This document shows, piece by piece, positions 34,667-39,126 of a stretch of 39,126 nucleotides of DNA. Made by a program: the position numbers and the translations under genes. Position 1 is the stretch's first letter, and each line of letters begins with the position of its first letter. The stretch is from an uncultured Sphingorhabdus sp. GTDB taxonomy: Bacteria; Pseudomonadota; Alphaproteobacteria; Sphingomonadales; Sphingomonadaceae. The notes under the pieces were generated by a model. The model saw only the letters and a program-made list of their open reading frames with translations, was not told where the DNA came from and ran no database searches. The stretch covers positions 1 through 39,126 of the forward strand of contig CALDZL010000162.1 of assembly GCA_937944295.1 (NCBI GenBank). The letters are read 5' to 3'.

Positions 34667-36259
34667 TTAATCCCCCAACTTATAATCAGCAAAGGTCTTG
34701 CGTAATTCTGTTTTTAAAATTTTCCCAGTTGCTGTATGCGGTATTTTATCAACAAATTCAATCGCATCGGGCATCCACCATTTGGCAATCTTGTCGCTCA
34801 TATAGGCTTTTATCTCATCGACGCTAACAGAAGAATCTGGGCTTCGTACAATAGCAAGCAAAGGCCTCTCATCCCATTTGGGGTGATATATCCCAATGGC
34901 CGCCGCTTCGGCAACACCAGGGCAACCAACAGCAACATTTTCCAATTCAACCGAGCTAATCCATTCGCCGCCCGATTTAATCACATCTTTAGAACGATCC
35001 GTAATTTGCAATGTACCATCAGGATGCAGCGTTGCAACATCGCCCGTATCGAACCAACCATTTTCATCGCAAGCGTCAGCATCTGCTTTGAAATAACGTT
35101 TAATAATCCACGGGCCGCGTATCAACAATCTACCCGATGTCTCGCCATCGCGCGGCAAAAGATTATCATCATCATCGACGGTACAAAGTTCAACACCAAA
35201 TATCGGGCGTCCTTGCTTACAAACTTGATCAACCTGTTCATCAAAACTAAGATCATCCCAATCGCTGCTGGGCGAACCCACAGTGCCAATAGGCGATGTT
35301 TCGGTCATTCCCCAAGCATGCCCCACACGAATACCGGCTTTCATCAAACGCTCAATCATAGAGCGCGGCGCGGCAGATCCGCCAATTGTCGCCATGCGCA
35401 AAGCGCCTAAATCGACGCCCGTTTGATCTTGATATTGGAACATACCCAGCCAAACCGTGGGAACGCCTGCACTATGCGTAACCTTTTCCTTCATCATTAA
35501 ATCATGCAAGATTTTTGGTTCATTCACCGCACTGTAAACAAATTTTACGCCGCAAGCGGCCCCTGCCCAAGGCAAACCCCAACTGGCAGCATGGAACATA
35601 GGAACGATAGGAAGCATGACCGATTGTGCATCGAAATCAAATGCCGCTGGCTGCAATCCCGAAATAGCATGCAGCGTTGTCGAACGATGCTCATAAATAA
35701 CGCCTTTTGGATTGCCAGTCGTGCCGCTTGTGTAACATAGCATACACGGGTCATGCTCATCGCATTGCGCCCATTCTACATTGCCATCATGCGGCGCAAT
35801 CCATTCTTCAAAGCCATCCACGCCTTTAGGTGGATCATAACAAATATAATGCTCAATGCTGGTCCATTGATCTTTCAGTCGGTCAATAATCGGTTGAAAG
35901 GCCGCATCATAGAGCAAAACTTTATCTTCGGCATGATTGGCAATATAGAGTAATTGTTCATCAAATAGGCGCGGGTTGATAGTATGCAATATACCGCCAA
36001 CACCAACCGCCCCATACCAACTGACCAAATGGCGGCTATGGTTCATTGCCAAAGTTGCTATTCTATCGCCCTTTGATACGCCGAGAGATTGAAGAGCCTG
36101 TGTCATTTTCAGAGCATCAGCCCTTATGCCAGCCCAATTGGTGCGTGTTTCATGGCCATCGGCCCAATAAGAGACAATCTCCCTATTCCCATGTTCGCGC
36201 GCTGCATGGTCGATTAAATTGCTGACCTGCATGGGTTGACGTTGCATTCCACCTGTCAT
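34667..36259 (-). CDS. Acyl-CoA synthetase (AMP-forming, fatty-acid-CoA ligase type)
   Basis: Activates a carboxylic acid, probably a fatty acid, to its CoA thioester. The ATP loop is [17 protein letters not shown]. Further motifs are [48 protein letters not shown], and the C-terminal catalytic lysine in [13 protein letters not shown]. 530 residues, normal length. GGEWISS is the form found in medium- or long-chain ligases. The exact substrate cannot be read. An in-frame ATG also exists at residues 5 and 10; the start is not fixed firmly. The DUF1330 gene follows at once and dnaE lies 38 bases past this start on the same strand. Confidence 0.92.
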   Translation of the reverse strand: MTGGMQRQPMQVSNLIDHAAREHGNREIVSYWADGHETRTNWAGIRADALKMTQALQSLGVSKGDRIATLAMNHSRHLVSWYGAVGVGGILHTINPRLFDEQLLYIANHAEDKVLLYDAAFQPIIDRLKDQWTSIEHYICYDPPKGVDGFEEWIAPHDGNVEWAQCDEHDPCMLCYTSGTTGNPKGVIYEHRSTTLHAISGLQPAAFDFDAQSVMLPIVPMFHAASWGLPWAGAACGVKFVYSAVNEPKILHDLMMKEKVTHSAGVPTVWLGMFQYQDQTGVDLGALRMATIGGSAAPRSMIERLMKAGIRVGHAWGMTETSPIGTVGSPSSDWDDLSFDEQVDQVCKQGRPIFGVELCTVDDDDNLLPRDGETSGRLLIRGPWIIKRYFKADADACDENGWFDTGDVATLHPDGTLQITDRSKDVIKSGGEWISSVELENVAVGCPGVAEAAAIGIYHPKWDERPLLAIVRSPDSSVSVDEIKAYMSDKIAKWWMPDAIEFVDKIPHTATGKILKTELRKTFADYKLGD

Positions 36260-36297
36260 TGCTCACTCCTATCCTTAATTGTTTGATTAATGACGAA

Positions 36298-39126
36298 TTA
36301 TAGGCCCGCACGCAAGGGGGCAAATTTAACATTTTGAATCCCTTCAATCGCTTCTATCTTTTCTATCATTTCACTATCCAATCTAAAATAATCCCCCAAA
36401 ATTATAGGAATTTGATCATCATTATGAGAAATATTAGCAATCAATCGGCCTTTGCCAGAGCAATAAGGTGCCATGACATTAGCCAGTTTGTGAAACGCTT
36501 CATCAACACTAATGTCCATCGCAATTTGCAGACGAGCATCTTTCACCATATCAGATAATGCGCGTGCATTGCGAATAGAAAACCTTGGGCTATCATCCCC
36601 TTCTTTCATATCCATTTCCACATTAAGCAACAAACATTCAGACGACTTAGCAAATTCTGCCAAGTCAGTTGATACGGTGTCATCAAAGCAGGTTGCTGAA
36701 AACTGGCCACTGCTGTCGGATAAGTCCACCAATACGAACCTCTTGCCGCGCTTTGATTCGCGCCAACGTACCCCTTCAATAAGAGCTGCCAAAGTAGCAG
36801 GCTTTCTCACCCCTTCTGGTATAAGCTCGCCATCCAATAATTCACTATAACTGCGTGCCCCATTGGAACGAGCGACAGCGTCAAATTGTGTGATAGGATG
36901 CGCGGAAAAATAGTAACCATAAGCATCTTTTTCGCGCATCATACGTTCGCCCAATGCCCATGATACACCCATATTTAACCTAAGAGCCGCTGCATCGCCT
37001 TGGCAATCGCTAAAAAGCCCGCCTTGACCACTCTCTCTTGTCTCTTTGGCAGATTGTGCTGCTGCTATAATCATATCAGCCGCAGCAAAAACCGCTGCGC
37101 GATTGGCCTCAATCCCATCGAATGCTCCACAAGACGCAAGGTTTTCCAATTGCCGCCGATTAATCATAGTTGGGTCGATTCGGTTAGCAAAATCATCGAT
37201 ATTTTTGTAAAGACCTGAAGCCATGCGTTCTTGGACCAGCGCTTCCATTGCTTTTTCACCGACATTCTTCATACCTGCTAGAGCAAATCTTACAGCCAAT
37301 TCCCCTGCCTCATCTTGCTGCACTGTGAAATTGGCAAAACTATTATTGATACAAGGCGGCAAACATTTCACATTTAACCTGCGCATATCATCAACAAATA
37401 TACCCAATTTGTCGGTTTGATGCATATCAAATCGCATAGAAGCAGCATAAAATTCATGAGGATGATAAGTTTTGAACCATGCCGTATGATAGGCTAACAA
37501 AGCATAAGCCGCAGCATGACTTTTGTTAAAACCATAGCCTGCAAATTTATCAATTAAATCAAATAGCTCGTTAGCCTTACTCGAATCAATAGCATTATGT
37601 TCTTCACATCCACGGATAAATATATCGCGTTGCTGATCCATCTCCGCTTGATTTTTCTTACCCATAGCGCGGCGCAGTAAATCCGCACCGCCCAATGTAT
37701 AGCCCGCCAATATTTGTGCGGCCTGCATCACTTGTTCTTGATAAACAAATATCCCATATGTTTCTTTTAATATATCCTCCAACAAAGGATGTGGATATTG
37801 AATATCCTCTTCACCATTTTTGCGGCGGCCAAACATCGGGATATTATCCATCGGACCAGGACGATAGAGCGATACCAGCGCAATAATATCGCCAAAATTG
37901 GTAGGCTTTACCGCCGATAATGTTCGGCGCATCCCTTCAGACTCTAATTGAAACACGCCAACGGTATTCCCGCTTTGTAGCAGCTCATATACTTTAGGGT
38001 CATCAACAGGCAGGTTCGGCAAATCGACCTTAATATCGCGCAAGGCCAATAATTCCTCAGCCCGCTGCAAAACCGATAATGTTTTCAATCCCAAAAAGTC
38101 GAACTTCACAAGGCCCGCAATTTCGACAAATTTCATATCAAATTGGGTGACGGGTATTTCGGAACGCGGGTCACGATACAACGGTACAAGGTGTGATAGA
38201 TTTCTATCCCCAATCACAACGCCCGCAGCATGGGTAGAGCTATGACGTGGTAGACCTTCTAATTTCATAGCCAAATCAAATAAGCGCTTTACATCTTCTT
38301 CGCGGCGATATTCTTCGCGCAATTCGGCAATGCCGCCTAAAGCTCTTTTCAAATCCCATGGGTCGGTTGGATGGTTGGGTACCATCTTACAAAGCCTATC
38401 CACTTGACCATAGCTCATTTGTAATACGCGCCCAGTATCCCGCAAAACGGCACGCGCTTTGAGCTTACCAAAGGTGATAATCTGGGCCACTTGATCGCGG
38501 CCATATTTTTGCTGCACATATTGAATGACTTCGGTGCGCCGTGTCTCACAAAAATCAATATCGAAATCGGGCATGGATACACGATCAGGGTTTAAAAACC
38601 GCTCAAATAAAAGACCAAGCTCAATCGGATCAAGATCGGTTATTGTGAGCGCCCACGCCACCACACTACCCGCGCCAGAGCCGCGCCCAGGCCCTACGGC
38701 AATATCATTATCTTTGGCCCATTTAATAAAATCGGCAACAATCAAGAAATAACCAGGAAAGCCCATATCGCTTATGACTTTGGTCTCAAAATCTAACCGA
38801 TCATAATAAATCTGACGTTTTCCATCACTAAGGCCCTGATAGCGCGACAAACGATCATCGAGTCCTTTGCGCGCATCGACCATTAACTGCGCTGCTTCAG
38901 CCTCTAAATCACCAGCAATACTGGGCAAAATAGGTGCACGGCGCGGTGCCCCAACGCCGCAACGTTGAGCAATAATAAGCGTATTAGACAAGGCCTCTGG
39001 AATATCCGCAAAAATCTCTTGCATCTGTTTGCCAGTTTTAATCCAAGCCTCGCGCGAACTTTTTTTGCGGTCTTCACTTGCTATATACGCCCCTTGCGCA
39101 ATGCAGAGCATCGCATCATGCGCCTC
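36298..39126 (-). CDS. dnaE: DNA polymerase III alpha subunit, 5' end outside the window
   Basis: Catalytic subunit of the replicative polymerase. 942 residues are present; the frame stays open to the right edge (EAHDAMLCIAQGAY...), so the start and the N-terminal PHP domain are mostly outside. Polymerase aspartates are in PDFDIDFCETRR and GLVKFDFLGLKTL. GPGRGSGAGSVVAWAL binds the nucleotide. SLYRPGPMDNIP and GYGFNKSHAAAYALLAYHTAW are further DnaE signatures. The C-terminal OB-fold (ATLAALIEGVRWRESKRGKR) and tail domain are complete. The type is DnaE1, the replicative form, rather than the error-prone DnaE2. The stop lies 38 bases before the acyl-CoA synthetase gene. Confidence 0.96.
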   Translation of the reverse strand, partial: EAHDAMLCIAQGAYIASEDRKKSSREAWIKTGKQMQEIFADIPEALSNTLIIAQRCGVGAPRRAPILPSIAGDLEAEAAQLMVDARKGLDDRLSRYQGLSDGKRQIYYDRLDFETKVISDMGFPGYFLIVADFIKWAKDNDIAVGPGRGSGAGSVVAWALTITDLDPIELGLLFERFLNPDRVSMPDFDIDFCETRRTEVIQYVQQKYGRDQVAQIITFGKLKARAVLRDTGRVLQMSYGQVDRLCKMVPNHPTDPWDLKRALGGIAELREEYRREEDVKRLFDLAMKLEGLPRHSSTHAAGVVIGDRNLSHLVPLYRDPRSEIPVTQFDMKFVEIAGLVKFDFLGLKTLSVLQRAEELLALRDIKVDLPNLPVDDPKVYELLQSGNTVGVFQLESEGMRRTLSAVKPTNFGDIIALVSLYRPGPMDNIPMFGRRKNGEEDIQYPHPLLEDILKETYGIFVYQEQVMQAAQILAGYTLGGADLLRRAMGKKNQAEMDQQRDIFIRGCEEHNAIDSSKANELFDLIDKFAGYGFNKSHAAAYALLAYHTAWFKTYHPHEFYAASMRFDMHQTDKLGIFVDDMRRLNVKCLPPCINNSFANFTVQQDEAGELAVRFALAGMKNVGEKAMEALVQERMASGLYKNIDDFANRIDPTMINRRQLENLASCGAFDGIEANRAAVFAAADMIIAAAQSAKETRESGQGGLFSDCQGDAAALRLNMGVSWALGERMMREKDAYGYYFSAHPITQFDAVARSNGARSYSELLDGELIPEGVRKPATLAALIEGVRWRESKRGKRFVLVDLSDSSGQFSATCFDDTVSTDLAEFAKSSECLLLNVEMDMKEGDDSPRFSIRNARALSDMVKDARLQIAMDISVDEAFHKLANVMAPYCSGKGRLIANISHNDDQIPIILGDYFRLDSEMIEKIEAIEGIQNVKFAPLRAGL

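Noticed and set aside
34736-35410. Open frame of 224 codons on the plus strand inside the acyl-CoA synthetase gene
   Set aside because: Antisense to a conserved enzyme; rich in R, N and I without domain pattern; no upstream signals.
1-39126. CRISPR array, tRNA or rRNA genes, prophage, insertion sequences or a defence island
   Set aside because: I looked for regularly spaced repeats, tRNA-like cloverleaf ends, transposase motifs and defence domains and saw none. Nearly all coding space is filled with core metabolic and information genes.

Overview
The window looks like a chromosomal housekeeping segment of an AT-rich (by eye about 40-45% GC) alphaproteobacterium, most probably of the order Sphingomonadales. 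This rests on protein style and gene order: plsY-dprA-topA, lepB-rnc-era, a 5-aminolevulinate synthase (the C4 route to haem, an alphaproteobacterial trait), an ornithine decarboxylase behind a leader resembling the alphaproteobacterial speF RNA, and the order ETF-QO / degenerate uracil-DNA-glycosylase-like protein / lytic transglycosylase / MoaB, which I recall from sphingomonads. I ran no search, so the placement is an inference.

Layout. 1-575 (-): end-truncated DUF808 membrane protein. 576-1359: a small GIY-YIG nuclease gene lying in a nest of dispersed repeats. 1360-5895 (-): acyl-CoA carboxylase beta subunit, glutathione reductase, glucose-6-phosphate isomerase. 6024-8502 (+): the lepB-rnc-era operon, coupled by overlapping stop and start codons. 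8522-13032 (-): topA, dprA, plsY. 13161-15546 (+): murI and hemA, separated by a 340-base gap rich in inverted repeats. 15548-16543 (-): threonine/serine dehydratase. 16588-20355 (+): an alternative spermidine pathway made of carboxy(nor)spermidine dehydrogenase, carboxy(nor)spermidine decarboxylase and ornithine decarboxylase. 20428-21915 (+): a MAPEG protein and a nitrilase, each with inverted repeats over its translation start. 21946-30397 (-): RlmD-like RNA methyltransferase, a lipoprotein, ilvD, an N-formylglutamate amidohydrolase family protein, ispE, a TPR protein and ETF-QO. 30516-34194 (+): UDG-like protein, lytic transglycosylase, MoaB and a frameshifted GNAT acetyltransferase. 34229-39126 (-): DUF1330 protein, acyl-CoA synthetase and dnaE, whose 5' end lies outside the window.

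How the genes work together. In the polyamine block, ornithine decarboxylase makes putrescine. The dehydrogenase condenses putrescine (or diaminopropane) with aspartate semialdehyde, and the decarboxylase finishes the triamine. The leader of the decarboxylase can fold so that its ribosome binding site is paired, which suggests feedback at the RNA level. lepB-rnc-era links protein export, RNA processing and 30S assembly. topA-dprA-plsY and murI serve DNA topology, DNA uptake or recombination, phospholipid and wall synthesis. PccB, ETF-QO and the acyl-CoA synthetase point to fatty-acid and branched-chain amino-acid use.

I saw no CRISPR array, tRNA, rRNA, prophage, insertion sequence or defence island. 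The most interesting signals are in non-coding DNA: RNA-structure candidates upstream of hemA, odc, the MAPEG gene and the nitrilase gene; a perfect 16-base palindrome between ETF-QO and the UDG-like gene; the repeat-flanked GIY-YIG gene; and an A8 tract that breaks the GNAT gene.
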